Below are positions 55,031 to 63,990 of a stretch of 64,000 bases of DNA, in pieces; the stretch's first letter is position 1, and each line of letters begins with the position of its first letter. A program made the translations under genes and the position numbers. The notes under the pieces were generated by a model. The model was not told the origin of the DNA, did no database searches, and was given only the letters and a program-made list of their open reading frames with translations. The stretch spans positions 496,001 to 560,000 of the forward strand of contig NZ_JBEPOH010000002.1 in assembly GCF_040546685.1 (NCBI RefSeq). Direction: 5' to 3'. This DNA comes from Variovorax sp. OAS795. Lineage in GTDB: Bacteria > Pseudomonadota > Gammaproteobacteria > Burkholderiales > Burkholderiaceae_C.

Positions 55031-56608
55031 CTAGGCGGGCACGGTCCGCATCGCCGCGCACACGCGGTTGCGCCCGCCGGCCTTCGCCGCATACAGCGCC
55101 TGGTCCGCGGCACGGATCAGTTCCTTGGGCTGCGCCGCGCCGGGCAAGGGCTGGAGTGCATCCACGCCCGCGCTCAACGTCACGAATCCGTCTTCGGTGC
55201 CGGCATGGACGATCTTGAGTTCGCGTACCGCGCTGCGGATGCGCTCCGCCAACACGACCGCCCCCGCCACGTCGGTGTTCGGCAGCAGCACCGCCAATTC
55301 TTCCCCGCCGTAGCGCGCCGCCAGGTCTCCCGGCCGCCGGCCCGCGACCCGGGCGATGGTGCGGCCGATGGTCTGCAGGCATTCGTCGCCGGCCGAGTGG
55401 CCGTAGATGTCGTTGTACTGCTTGAAGCAGTCCACATCCATCATGATCAGCGCGAGCGTGCTGGCATTGCGCATCGCGCGGCCGAACTCGTTGTCCAGCG
55501 TCACGTCGAACTGCCTGCGGTTCGCGAGCCCGGTCAGGCCGTCTTCCATGGCCAGCGTGTTGAGCGTCTTGTTCAGCGTCTCCAGCGCGTCGCGCGCGTG
55601 CCTCAGCTCGTCCTCCGTCTTGATCTGGAGTTCGAACTGCTTGACCAGCCGCCATCCGACGAATCCGACGACCAGCGCGAGCACCATGACGCCGGCCGTA
55701 TGCCAGAGCGTTTCCTGCCACCAGCCGGCCAGCGTCTCGTCCTTCGACAAGGCCGCGCTGACGAACAGCGGGTAGTCCTCGAGCCGGCGGAAACTGTTCA
55801 GCCGCATGGTGCCGTCCTGCGCCGACTTGATGAACGCGGCGCCGGCTCCCCCCTGCGCGGCATAGGCGCGAAACAGCCCCGTATCGCGCATGTCCCGCCC
55901 GACCATCTCGGCCACGAACGGCCGGCGCGTCATCATCGTTCCGCTGTCGAGCACCAGCGCCACCGCGCCGCCCTCGCCGATGTCCAGGCTGCCGTAGAAC
56001 TTCATGAAGAAGTCGATGTCGATGGTCGCGAGCGCCACGCCGGCAAAGCTGCCGTCCGCATGGTTGATGCGCCGCGACACCGGCACCAGCAGCTCGCCGC
56101 TGGTGCGGCTCTTCACCGGAATGCCGATGTGCGGGCCACGGTCTTCGTTCGTGCGATGGAAGATGAAGTACTCGCGGCTCGCGTTGTTCAGGTTCTGCGG
56201 CGGCGTGCGGCGGGAGTTCGCGACCCAGTTGCCGTCCTGGTCGTAGATGTGCAGGCCGTCGAGCTGCGGAAACTCGTCGACCTGCGCGCCCAGCACCTTG
56301 CGAAGCCGCTCGACCGCCGCCGGTCCGGTGCCGTCGTGTTCGACCCGTTCGACGATGCCGACCAGCGCCGAATCCGCCGCCTTGAGCGTGTCGTTGGCCT
56401 GCTGCGCCATCGCGCGCGCAAGGTTCGAGGCCGCCACGTTCATCTGCCGCAACTGGACCGTGCGCGACTGCCAGCTGTTCCAGCCGTCGATCGCCAGCAG
56501 GCCAAGGCAGACGATGGCCACGAAGGCCATCGTCCTGAAGGTGATGGAGGGTCGGCGAAACACGTTGGGGTTCCAGGGTCGGATCAAGGGTCGGTCGCAC
56601 TTTGACAC
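55031..56608 (-). CDS. Membrane diguanylate cyclase with periplasmic sensor
   Basis: A 525-aa protein. It has a membrane segment at about residues 27-45, a periplasmic dCache-like sensor (about 50-305, with REYFIFHRTNEDRGPHIG), a second membrane segment (about 318-340), a short coiled-coil, and a C-terminal GGDEF domain (about 375-525). The active site reads RYGGEELAVLLP (GGEEL, a functional variant of GG[D/E]EF), with DGLTGLANRR and DVDCFKQYND upstream. It makes cyclic di-GMP. GTG 56608 is chosen; GTG 56653 is also in frame, and neither has a strong RBS. Confidence 0.88.
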   Translation of the reverse strand: MSKCDRPLIRPWNPNVFRRPSITFRTMAFVAIVCLGLLAIDGWNSWQSRTVQLRQMNVAASNLARAMAQQANDTLKAADSALVGIVERVEHDGTGPAAVERLRKVLGAQVDEFPQLDGLHIYDQDGNWVANSRRTPPQNLNNASREYFIFHRTNEDRGPHIGIPVKSRTSGELLVPVSRRINHADGSFAGVALATIDIDFFMKFYGSLDIGEGGAVALVLDSGTMMTRRPFVAEMVGRDMRDTGLFRAYAAQGGAGAAFIKSAQDGTMRLNSFRRLEDYPLFVSAALSKDETLAGWWQETLWHTAGVMVLALVVGFVGWRLVKQFELQIKTEDELRHARDALETLNKTLNTLAMEDGLTGLANRRQFDVTLDNEFGRAMRNASTLALIMMDVDCFKQYNDIYGHSAGDECLQTIGRTIARVAGRRPGDLAARYGGEELAVLLPNTDVAGAVVLAERIRSAVRELKIVHAGTEDGFVTLSAGVDALQPLPGAAQPKELIRAADQALYAAKAGGRNRVCAAMRTVPA

Positions 56609-56690
56609 ATCCGGGCCCCGATGGCGCCGAATCGACGCAAAACAGCGGGGCACCCCGCACCCCGGCGGCAGGGTTTGCCCTATTTTTTAG

Positions 56691-56725
56691 TTATTCAATA
56701 AAACTATATTGATTATCTTGAATAA
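56691..56725. promoter_or_regulatory. AT-rich inverted repeat upstream of tannase-like gene
   Basis: TTATTCAA (56691-56698) and TTGAATAA (56718-56725) are perfect 8-bp arms around an AT-rich spacer, in a stretch far more AT-rich than its surroundings. It lies about 40 bp before the tannase-like start and probably holds its promoter and operator. Confidence 0.55.
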
Positions 56726-56764
56726 CTTCATCATCGCCGGATAGCACCCGGCAAGGAGACACCG

Positions 56765-58540
56765 ATGCGCCAGATCATGTTCTCTTCGCGCCGCCCAGCT
56801 TGGGCCGCGCTGGCCGCAGCTTCCGTGCTCGCCGCCTGCGGGGGCGGCGGCGGCGGGGGCGGCGGCGGTGGCAACACCGGTTTTGCCTTCGTTCCGCCCG
56901 CCCCGGGCGTCGGGAGCGGCGCGTTGCCGGAGGCGCGCCCCGGCACACTGCAGTCCTGCAGCGATCTCGCGAGCAAGGCAACCTTCGCCAACACCGTCTA
57001 CACCAGCGTGACGACGGTGCCGGCGGGCACGCTCGCCGTGGTGGGCGTGGGCACGCCGGCGCCCGCGCACTGCCTGGTGCAGGGCCAGATGAACCAACGC
57101 ACCAGCAGTGTCGATGGCAAGACCTACGCCATCGGCTTCGAGATGCGCCTGCCGGTCGACTGGAACGGCCGGTTCTTCTACCAGGCCAACGGCGGGCTCG
57201 ACGGCAGCGTGGCGCGCGCGACGGGCGGCATCGGCGGTGGTGCGCCCACGAGCACCGCACTGCACAGGGGCTTCGCGGTCATCAGCTCCGACGCCGGGCA
57301 CTCGGGCGCGCAGATCCCGACCTTCGGCATCGACCCGCAGGCGCGGCTGGACTACGGCTACAACGCCGTCGCGCAACTGACGCCCATGGCCAAGAACCTG
57401 ATTGCCGCGGCCTACGGGCGCGCACCCGACCGCTCGTACTTCGGCGGCTGCTCGAACGGCGGCCGCCATGCGATGGTGGCCGCGGCCCGGTCCGCAGGCC
57501 AGTACGACGGCATCCTGGCCGGCAACCCGGGCTTCAACCTGCCGAAAGCCGCGGTGGCCCAGCTCTATGGCGTGCAGCAATATGCCAAGGTGACCACCGC
57601 CACCACGCCGGCCGGCAAGCCGGACCTGCAGACCGCATTCACGCCCGCGGAGATGACCACGGTGGCCAACGCCGTGCTCGCGCGCTGCGACGCCATCGAC
57701 GGCGCGACCGACGGCATCGTGGCCGACGTGCAAAGCTGCAAGCAGGCCTTCGACCTGGCGAGCGCCGTGCCCACCTGCGGCGCCACGCGCAACGGCAGCT
57801 GCCTCACGGCCGCGCAGAAGACCGTGCTCGACAACGTCTTCACGGGCGCGCGCAACAGCGCCGGCACCGCGCTGTACAGCGGCTTTCCGTACGACGCGGG
57901 CATCAGGGGCGCCGACTGGCGCCAGTGGAAGTTCGCCAATTCGCAGAACCTGGACACCGCCGCCGTGGGCTTCGTCTTCAGCACGCCGCCGCTGGGCACG
58001 AGCCGTCCGCCCGGCATCGACTTTGCGCTCGGCTTCAGCATGGACGCCGATGCGCCGGGCATCTTCGCGACGACGGCGCTCTACACCGAGTCGGCGATGT
58101 CGTTCATGACGCCGCCCAATCCCACCAACCTGTCGGCGCTGCGCCAGCGCGGCGGCAAGCTCATCGTGTACCACGGCACCAGCGATGCGGTGTTCTCGTC
58201 GGACGACACCACGCGCTGGTACGAGCAGCTGCGCGCGGCCAACGGCGGCGATGCCTCCGGTTTCGCGCGCTTCTTCCCGGTGCCCGGCATGAACCATTGC
58301 GGCGGCGGCCCGGCCACCGACCAGTTCGACATGCTCGCACCGCTGGTCGCGTGGGTGGAACAGGGCAAGGCGCCCGCCTCGGTCATTGCCAACGCACGCG
58401 GGCCCGGCGCCAACGTGGTCAATGCCGAAGTGCCGGCCGACTGGTCACCCGCTCGCACACGGCCGCTCTGCCCCTACCCACAGACCGCGGTCTACATGGG
58501 CGGCAGCCTCGAGTCGGCCGCGAGCTTTTCCTGCCGATAG
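56765..58540 (+). CDS. Tannase/feruloyl esterase-family lipoprotein with poly-Gly linker
   Basis: A 591-aa esterase with signal peptide and lipobox VLAAC, directly followed by a run of about eleven Gly residues and a Pro-rich spacer. Catalytic Ser lies in GGCSNGGRHAMV, Asp in YHGTSDAVFSS and His in GMNHCGGGPATDQFD, with the family disulfide Cys pair. The C-terminus RPLCPYPQTAVYMG is typical. It is a paralogue of the 48267 product, and the poly-Gly run suggests a flexible tether on the membrane surface. aaggag precedes the ATG. Confidence 0.9.
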   Translation: MRQIMFSSRRPAWAALAAASVLAACGGGGGGGGGGGNTGFAFVPPAPGVGSGALPEARPGTLQSCSDLASKATFANTVYTSVTTVPAGTLAVVGVGTPAPAHCLVQGQMNQRTSSVDGKTYAIGFEMRLPVDWNGRFFYQANGGLDGSVARATGGIGGGAPTSTALHRGFAVISSDAGHSGAQIPTFGIDPQARLDYGYNAVAQLTPMAKNLIAAAYGRAPDRSYFGGCSNGGRHAMVAAARSAGQYDGILAGNPGFNLPKAAVAQLYGVQQYAKVTTATTPAGKPDLQTAFTPAEMTTVANAVLARCDAIDGATDGIVADVQSCKQAFDLASAVPTCGATRNGSCLTAAQKTVLDNVFTGARNSAGTALYSGFPYDAGIRGADWRQWKFANSQNLDTAAVGFVFSTPPLGTSRPPGIDFALGFSMDADAPGIFATTALYTESAMSFMTPPNPTNLSALRQRGGKLIVYHGTSDAVFSSDDTTRWYEQLRAANGGDASGFARFFPVPGMNHCGGGPATDQFDMLAPLVAWVEQGKAPASVIANARGPGANVVNAEVPADWSPARTRPLCPYPQTAVYMGGSLESAASFSCR

Positions 58541-58610
58541 GCGACACGGCGCTGCGCAGCGCGTCGCGTCGCCGGTGCCGTGCCACCCTTCGGATGGATG
58601 CCGGCCAGCC

Positions 58611-58880
58611 TCACTCATCGAACTCCTGGCCTGTACGAGGCGCACCAGGAGCCTGCTCGTCGAGGGATTGCCGGTACCTGATGCAACCACGCATGAACTG
58701 CGGCCACGCGGGAACGGCGATGGCCGGTTCCAATCGCTCCGGCAGCAGCAGCCAAAGGTCCGGGTGGTGCCAGCACAGCTCGTGGCTGCTGGAATCCCTG
58801 TGCTGCCGGATCGCGGCGCGCAGCTTCCGCACTTCCGCGACGAGTTCCGCACGGGACATCGCATCGAGGTCTTCGTCCAT
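58611..58880 (-). CDS. Conserved small hypothetical protein, 89 aa
   Basis: An 89-aa protein with the pattern of a widespread proteobacterial small family: SRAELVAEVRKLRAAIRQHRDSS (coiled coil), then LCWHHPDLWLLLPE and WPQFMRGCIRYRQSLD. The function is unknown. ATG 58880 is chosen because the extra six codons upstream are not conserved-looking. It is convergent with the tannase-like gene. Confidence 0.75.
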   Translation of the reverse strand: MDEDLDAMSRAELVAEVRKLRAAIRQHRDSSSHELCWHHPDLWLLLPERLEPAIAVPAWPQFMRGCIRYRQSLDEQAPGAPRTGQEFDE

Positions 58881-59005
58881 TTGCCAGCACCTCCGCAAAG
58901 GGATGAGGCGGGCGAACTGCGCCTGGGCGCAATCCCCAGCCCGAGAGTGCGCAGGATAGTGCGAGGCGGCCGAACTGCCCAGCTTTCGAACGACCGGCTG
59001 GCGGC

Positions 59006-60868
59006 CTATGCCGCGCCCGCGTGCGACCAGCCGAGCGACACGCGGGTGCCTTCACCGCGCCGGCTCTCGATGCGCAGCCGGGCGCCGATCGCCTCGGCCT
59101 GCTCCCGCAGTCCCACCAGTCCGTAGTGGCCCGCCGCCTCGGCGCCCGGATCGAAGCCGATGCCATCGTCGGCGATCTCCAGCTCGACGCCGCCATCCGC
59201 CGCGCGCTGCAGGCGGACCAGGAGCCTCGCCGCGCCCGCGTGGCGTTCGACGTTGCGCAGCACTTCCTCGCACATGTGAAACACGGTCTCCGCCGGCTCG
59301 GCCGCCAGTGCGGACAGTTCGGGGTCGATGCGGGCATCGAGCTCGATGCCGGAGCGCTCGCCCAGGCTCTTGGCCAGTTCGGCCAGGGCCGCACCCAGCC
59401 CGATGTCGCGCACCGGGTTGCTGCGCAACTGCTCGATCGCGCGGCGCGCCTCGTCCAGGCCGTCCCGGGCCGCCTGCTCGGCGCGGACCAGCTCGTCCGG
59501 CAGCGCATCGGGCCGGCTGGACGCCAGGCGCTTGAGCACCCGAATCTCGGTGAGCATCGCCATCATCGAATGCGCCAGCGTGTCGTGCAGTCCGCGCGCC
59601 AGCCGCAGGCGCTCGCGCACCACCGCGGCGTCGCGCGATTCCTTGGCCAGCCGGTTGATCTCCTCGGTGCGCTGGCGCACGCGTTCGTCCAGCTCGGCAT
59701 TGAGTTGCCGCAGTTCATCGCGCTCGCGCTGCAGCGTGTCCAGCAGGCGGTCCAGCGCGCTGCCCAGCCGCGCGGCCTCGTCGACGCCTTGCGGCACTTC
59801 GATGCGCGTGGCGCTTCCGGCCAGCACCGCGTCGGCCGAATGCGCGATCACGCTCACGCGGCGCGTGAGGCGGTGCGCCACCACGACACCGGCCGCCGCG
59901 GCGGCCAGGCCCAGCAGGCTCAGCACGATGGAGATGCGCCATTCGATGGCGGTTGCAAAGGCCGCGACCGATTCGACCGGCTGGATCACCACCGCGTGCC
60001 AGCCGAGCCGGCGCAGCGTGCCGTCGCGGGCATTGGGCGGGGTCGCGATGAGGTAGGGCCGGTTGTCCAGCAGCCGCCTGGTGCGGATGCGCGTCGGCAG
60101 ATCGGACCCGTCGGTGCCCAGGCCGGCCACGGTCGGATCGAAGGGCGTGACCGGTTCCCCGAGGTCTTGCCAGCGCTTGCCCAGCAGCGCGCCCGGACCG
60201 TGGCGCACGATGCCGTCGCGATCGACCAGGAGCCATTCGCCCGGCGAGGCGCGGATCTCGCCCACCATCTTCTGCACCCAGTTCCAGCTCAGGTTGGCGG
60301 CAACCACGCCGATGATCGCGCCGTCGGCGTTGCTCACCGGCGCGGTGAGCTTCAGGAAGCGCTCGTTCGGCGAGCGGCCGTCCTCGATCCACGCGGCGTC
60401 CAGGCCTTGCGAGATCCATGCATGCTGGTTGACGTTCTGGCCGACCACCTGTTCGTCCGTCGCCGCGACGATGAAACCGTCGGCGTCGGTCACCGCCAGC
60501 CAGATCAGGTCCGGCACGCCGCGGCGCACCGCCTGCAGCGACCGCTTCAGGCGTTCGCCCTGGCTGTCCTGCACGTCTTCCGACAGCATGGTCGCCACCA
60601 CGCTGACGGCCTGCAGGCGCAGCAGCAGTGCGGTGTCGAGCTCGGCATTGACGTGTTCGGCCGCGGCCTCCAGGCGCTGGCCGTGCTGCTCGAGCAGCGT
60701 GGTGCGCACGAAGCTGCGCAGCCACAGGTTGGCCGCGAGTGCCAGGCACAGGGTGAGCGCGATCAGCAGCCAGCCGATCGCGGCCGCCATGGAGCGCCGG
60801 GGATCGATGCGACGTGCGAGGTTCATTGCATGCGGATTCTCGCAAACGGAGGCCATGACTTTCGGCAT
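59006..60868 (-). CDS. Sensor histidine kinase with dCache sensor and HisKA_3
   Basis: A 620-aa kinase. It has a membrane segment at about residues 28-50, a periplasmic double-Cache-like sensor (about 55-310), a second membrane segment (about 312-335), HAMP, a coiled coil (RDELRQLNAELDERVRQR), HisKA_3 with LARGLHDTLAHSMMAML (phospho-acceptor His), and HATPase with DDGIGFDPG and GHYGLVGLREQA. Its cognate is very likely the LuxR-type regulator at 62504. It is divergent from the MFS gene that the pair probably controls. ATG 60868 follows aagggga. Confidence 0.9.
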   Translation of the reverse strand: MPKVMASVCENPHAMNLARRIDPRRSMAAAIGWLLIALTLCLALAANLWLRSFVRTTLLEQHGQRLEAAAEHVNAELDTALLLRLQAVSVVATMLSEDVQDSQGERLKRSLQAVRRGVPDLIWLAVTDADGFIVAATDEQVVGQNVNQHAWISQGLDAAWIEDGRSPNERFLKLTAPVSNADGAIIGVVAANLSWNWVQKMVGEIRASPGEWLLVDRDGIVRHGPGALLGKRWQDLGEPVTPFDPTVAGLGTDGSDLPTRIRTRRLLDNRPYLIATPPNARDGTLRRLGWHAVVIQPVESVAAFATAIEWRISIVLSLLGLAAAAAGVVVAHRLTRRVSVIAHSADAVLAGSATRIEVPQGVDEAARLGSALDRLLDTLQRERDELRQLNAELDERVRQRTEEINRLAKESRDAAVVRERLRLARGLHDTLAHSMMAMLTEIRVLKRLASSRPDALPDELVRAEQAARDGLDEARRAIEQLRSNPVRDIGLGAALAELAKSLGERSGIELDARIDPELSALAAEPAETVFHMCEEVLRNVERHAGAARLLVRLQRAADGGVELEIADDGIGFDPGAEAAGHYGLVGLREQAEAIGARLRIESRRGEGTRVSLGWSHAGAA

Positions 60869-61050
60869 GGGTAGTTCCCCTTGGCACTCGGGGTTTGTCT
60901 CGATCCGCCGCGTGACTTCCGGCAGGCGCGCCCGCGGCGGTTTGCGGCAACAGTTGCACCCATCGCGATCCGTGCCCCCAGCGCGACTGATTCACAACCC
61001 TGACAACGTGCCGCGACGCGATCGGCGCGACAACGAACGGAGACAAACGA

Positions 61051-62406
61051 ATGAACCCCACTTCCCCGGCACAGCCCGCATCCGGCGCGCCGCCCCGCCT
61101 GTTCGACAACCGCTGGCTGCAACTGGCCGTCGGCATCGTCTGCATGATCGCCACCGCGAACATCCAGTACGCATGGACCTTGTTCGTGCCGGAAATCCAG
61201 GGCAAGTTCGGGTGGGAGCGGGCGTCGATCCAGATCGCCTTCACCATCTTCGTGCTGGTGCAGACATGGCTCGCGCCGATCGAGGGCTATTTCATCGACA
61301 AGTTCGGGCCGCGCCTGATCGTGGCCTTCGGCGCACTGTTCATCGGCGCCGCCTGGGTTGTCAACTCGCAGGCCACGACGCTGATGGGCTTCTACCTTGG
61401 CGCGGCCATCGGCGGCATCGGCGTGGGCTCGATCTATGCCACCTGCATCAACAACGCGCTCAAGTGGTTCCCCGACCGCCGCGGCCTGGCGGTGGGCCTC
61501 ACGGCCGGCGGCTACGGCGCCGGCTCGGCCGCCACCATCCTGCCGATCGCCGCGATGATCGAATCCTCGGGCTTCCAACAGGCGTTCCTGTTCTTCGGCC
61601 TGCTGCAGGGCTCGCTGGCCTTCGCCGCGGCCTGGTTCCTGCGCCAGCCCAAGGGCAACGAAGTCCGCGGCTCGACCAAGCTCGCGCAGAGCCGCCGCGA
61701 CTACACGCTGGGCGAAGCGCTTCGCACGCCGCTGTTCTGGCTCATGATCCTGATGTTCTCCTGCGTCGTCACCGGCGGCATGATGGCCGTCGCCCAGCTG
61801 GGCGTGATCGCACAGGACCTGGGCGTGAAGAACTTCAAGGTGGACCTGTACTTCGTCACCATGGCCGCACTGCCGCTCGCGCTGATGCTCGACCGGGTCA
61901 TGAACGGCATTTCGCGTCCGCTGTTCGGCTGGATCTCCGACCACATCGGCCGCGAGAAGACGATGGTGATCGCCTTCACGCTCGAAGGCATCGGCATCAT
62001 CGCGCTGGGCTACTTCGGCCACAACCCGTGGGCCTTCCTGATCCTGTCGGGCGTGGTCTTCCTGGCCTGGGGCGAGGTGTATTCGCTGTTCTCCGCGCTC
62101 GCCGGCGATGCCTTCGGCACCAAGCACATCGGCAAGATCTACGGCGTGCTGTACTGCGCCAAGGGTGTCGGCGCGCTGTTCGTGCCGCTGGGCAACCTGA
62201 TGATGGAAGCCACCGGCACCTGGTCGACCGTGCTCTACACGGTCGCGGGGCTGGACCTGTTCGCGGCCTTCCTCGCCATCGTCGCGCTGCGGCCGATGCT
62301 GGCCCGTCACACCTCCGGCAACGCTGCCGCATCGCATGCGCCATCGCCGTCGCCTTCGCCTGAAATCGCGATGCCGGGGCTCTCGCCCGCAGGCCGCTCG
62401 GCCTGA
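61051..62406 (+). CDS. MFS transporter, oxalate:formate antiporter (OxlT) family
   Basis: A 451-aa major-facilitator transporter with about 12 hydrophobic segments. IATANIQYAWTLFVPEIQGKFG is typical of the oxalate/formate antiporter family at the first helix. GGIGVGSIYATCINNALKWFPDRRGLA includes the family WFPxRRG motif, and WISDHIGREKTM is the inter-domain loop. It probably exchanges or imports a carboxylate. It is placed between the sensor kinase and its response regulator gene, on the opposite strand to both. A strong hairpin follows it. Confidence 0.92.
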   Translation: MNPTSPAQPASGAPPRLFDNRWLQLAVGIVCMIATANIQYAWTLFVPEIQGKFGWERASIQIAFTIFVLVQTWLAPIEGYFIDKFGPRLIVAFGALFIGAAWVVNSQATTLMGFYLGAAIGGIGVGSIYATCINNALKWFPDRRGLAVGLTAGGYGAGSAATILPIAAMIESSGFQQAFLFFGLLQGSLAFAAAWFLRQPKGNEVRGSTKLAQSRRDYTLGEALRTPLFWLMILMFSCVVTGGMMAVAQLGVIAQDLGVKNFKVDLYFVTMAALPLALMLDRVMNGISRPLFGWISDHIGREKTMVIAFTLEGIGIIALGYFGHNPWAFLILSGVVFLAWGEVYSLFSALAGDAFGTKHIGKIYGVLYCAKGVGALFVPLGNLMMEATGTWSTVLYTVAGLDLFAAFLAIVALRPMLARHTSGNAAASHAPSPSPSPEIAMPGLSPAGRSA

Positions 62407-62426
62407 GCGTCCCGCTCTCTGAATTC

Positions 62427-62469
62427 AATGCACCCGTGGGTCCGGCCTTGCCGGTCTCACGGGTGCATT
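62427..62469. terminator. Strong bidirectional terminator hairpin
   Basis: AATGCACCCGTG and CACGGGTGCATT are perfect 12-bp inverted arms flanking an inner CCGG/CCGG hairpin, between the convergent MFS and response-regulator genes. T-richness on both flanks fits bidirectional termination. Confidence 0.7.
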
Positions 62470-62503
62470 TCGCATTCAGGGAGGCGCCGAGGCGCGTCGC
62501 GGA

Positions 62504-63253
62504 CTACTTCTTCAACACCAGCACCGCCAGTTCGGTGCGCGTGTTCGCGTGAAGCTTCTGCATGATGCGGCTGACGTGGTTCTTGGCCGTTCCCTCGGCA
62601 AGGTTCAGCGCGGTGGCGATCTGCCGATTGCCGTAGCCCTTGGCGATCAGTTCGAGCACCGCGGCCTCGCGCTCGGTCAGCGGCTTGGTCGCATCGGGCT
62701 GCGGCGACGTGCCGGCCTGGGCCTCGGCGCGCGCATCCGGCACGGGCATGGGTGCGGGAGCCGGCTCCTGCGCGACGCGGTCCGCGAGCAGGCGGAACTG
62801 GTCCATCACCTTGCGCGCGATCTGCGGCGTGAGCCGCGATTCGCCGCGATGCACCGCGCGGACCGTGTCCAGCACCTCTTCTTCCGAGGCATCCTTGAGC
62901 AGGTAGGCTTGCGCGCCGGCACGCACCGCGTCGAACACGAGGTCGTCGCGGTCGAAGGTGGTCAGCACCATCACGCGCGTGTGCGGCAGCGCGGCCGAGA
63001 TCTCACGCGTGGCGAGCACGCCGCCCTTGCGCGGCATGTGCAGGTCCATCAGCACCACGTCGGGCCGCGCGCGGCGGGCCAGCTCCACGGCTTCGACGCC
63101 GTCGGCGGCCTGGCCGACCACTTCGATGTCGGGCGCGGCATCGAGCAGCATGGCCATGCCGCGGCGGATCAATGCCTGGTCGTCGGCAATCAGCACGCGG
63201 ATTTTCGGCGCGGCCTGCGCAGCGGAAGGCGAGGGTTCGGCAGTGGTGCTCAT
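62504..63253 (-). CDS. LuxR-type response regulator
   Basis: A 249-aa two-component regulator of the NarL/FixJ class. The receiver domain (about 15-135) has the phospho-accepting Asp in DVVLMDLHMP and KDASEEE near the C-end. A Pro/Ala-rich linker follows, then the LuxR HTH (about 180-245) LTEREAAVLELIAKGYGNRQIA and AKNHVSRIMQKL. It pairs logically with the HisKA_3 kinase at 59006 and would act on the MFS gene. Confidence 0.92.
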   Translation of the reverse strand: MSTTAEPSPSAAQAAPKIRVLIADDQALIRRGMAMLLDAAPDIEVVGQAADGVEAVELARRARPDVVLMDLHMPRKGGVLATREISAALPHTRVMVLTTFDRDDLVFDAVRAGAQAYLLKDASEEEVLDTVRAVHRGESRLTPQIARKVMDQFRLLADRVAQEPAPAPMPVPDARAEAQAGTSPQPDATKPLTEREAAVLELIAKGYGNRQIATALNLAEGTAKNHVSRIMQKLHANTRTELAVLVLKK

Positions 63254-63336
63254 GGCTAGGCCGATTGTGCCCCGAGGCGTGCGGAAAGGGTGTTGCAGAT
63301 GTGTACGGCCTCACGGCCTGCCTGCACCCTTTGGAT

Positions 63337-63990
63337 CTACGCGTACCCCAGGAGAATCTTCGTGAGCGCTTCAGGCGCGAGCCGCGGGATATCGTGTGCG
63401 CAGTCCAGGCCGTGCGTGGCCCATCCGGGGTCCGCTTGCAGGCGCTGGTACAGATCGGCGAACGGACTGCCCTCCCAGCCGCACGCCGCGATGAAGGCCT
63501 TGCTGCGCACGAGGCGCCAGTTGCCCGTCAACGCGATCGCCTGCAGGAAGGTGGCGATCGGATGCGGACGGCACCGGCGGTCCAGATGCGCCGGCGGCGC
63601 GCAGTTCAACCCGTCCGCAGCGGCGCCCATGATGAAGCGCTCCCTGTAGGCCGGCCCGGCGAGTGCCCAGACCGACTCGCCGTGTTCCGGCACGTACGCA
63701 TCGGCATAGACGATGGCCCTGACCAGCGAGGGCTCCTGGTCCGCCGCGCCGGTGATGACCATGCCTCCATACGAATGGCCGGCGAGCACGGCTTGCGTCT
63801 CGCGCGTGCGAAGGGCTTCCACCACCTCGTCGATGTGCCGCTCGAGATTGGTTCCGCTCGCCGGCTCGTCGCCGAGCCCCGAGAGAGTGAGCGCCTGGAC
63901 GTCATGGCCCTGGCGCAAAAGCGCATCGCCGACCGCGTCGAATGCCCAGCCTCCATGCCAGCCACCCGGCACCAGGATGAATCTTGCCAT
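63337..63990 (-). CDS. Alpha/beta hydrolase (EstA/MenH-like)
   Basis: A 217-aa alpha/beta hydrolase, complete within the window. The oxyanion loop is LVPGGWHGGWAF, the nucleophile elbow LAGHSYGGMVITG (Ser), and the catalytic His is probably in THGLDCAHDIPR. It resembles small esterases or hydroxynitrile-lyase-like enzymes; the substrate is unknown. A Cys-rich tail (CGWEGSPF) is minor. Confidence 0.88.
   Translation of the reverse strand: MARFILVPGGWHGGWAFDAVGDALLRQGHDVQALTLSGLGDEPASGTNLERHIDEVVEALRTRETQAVLAGHSYGGMVITGAADQEPSLVRAIVYADAYVPEHGESVWALAGPAYRERFIMGAAADGLNCAPPAHLDRRCRPHPIATFLQAIALTGNWRLVRSKAFIAACGWEGSPFADLYQRLQADPGWATHGLDCAHDIPRLAPEALTKILLGYA

Noticed and set aside
58549..58562. GCGCTGCGCAGCGC palindrome after the tannase-like gene
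   Set aside because: A 6-bp GC stem with a very short centre and no T-run; such sequences are common at this base composition.
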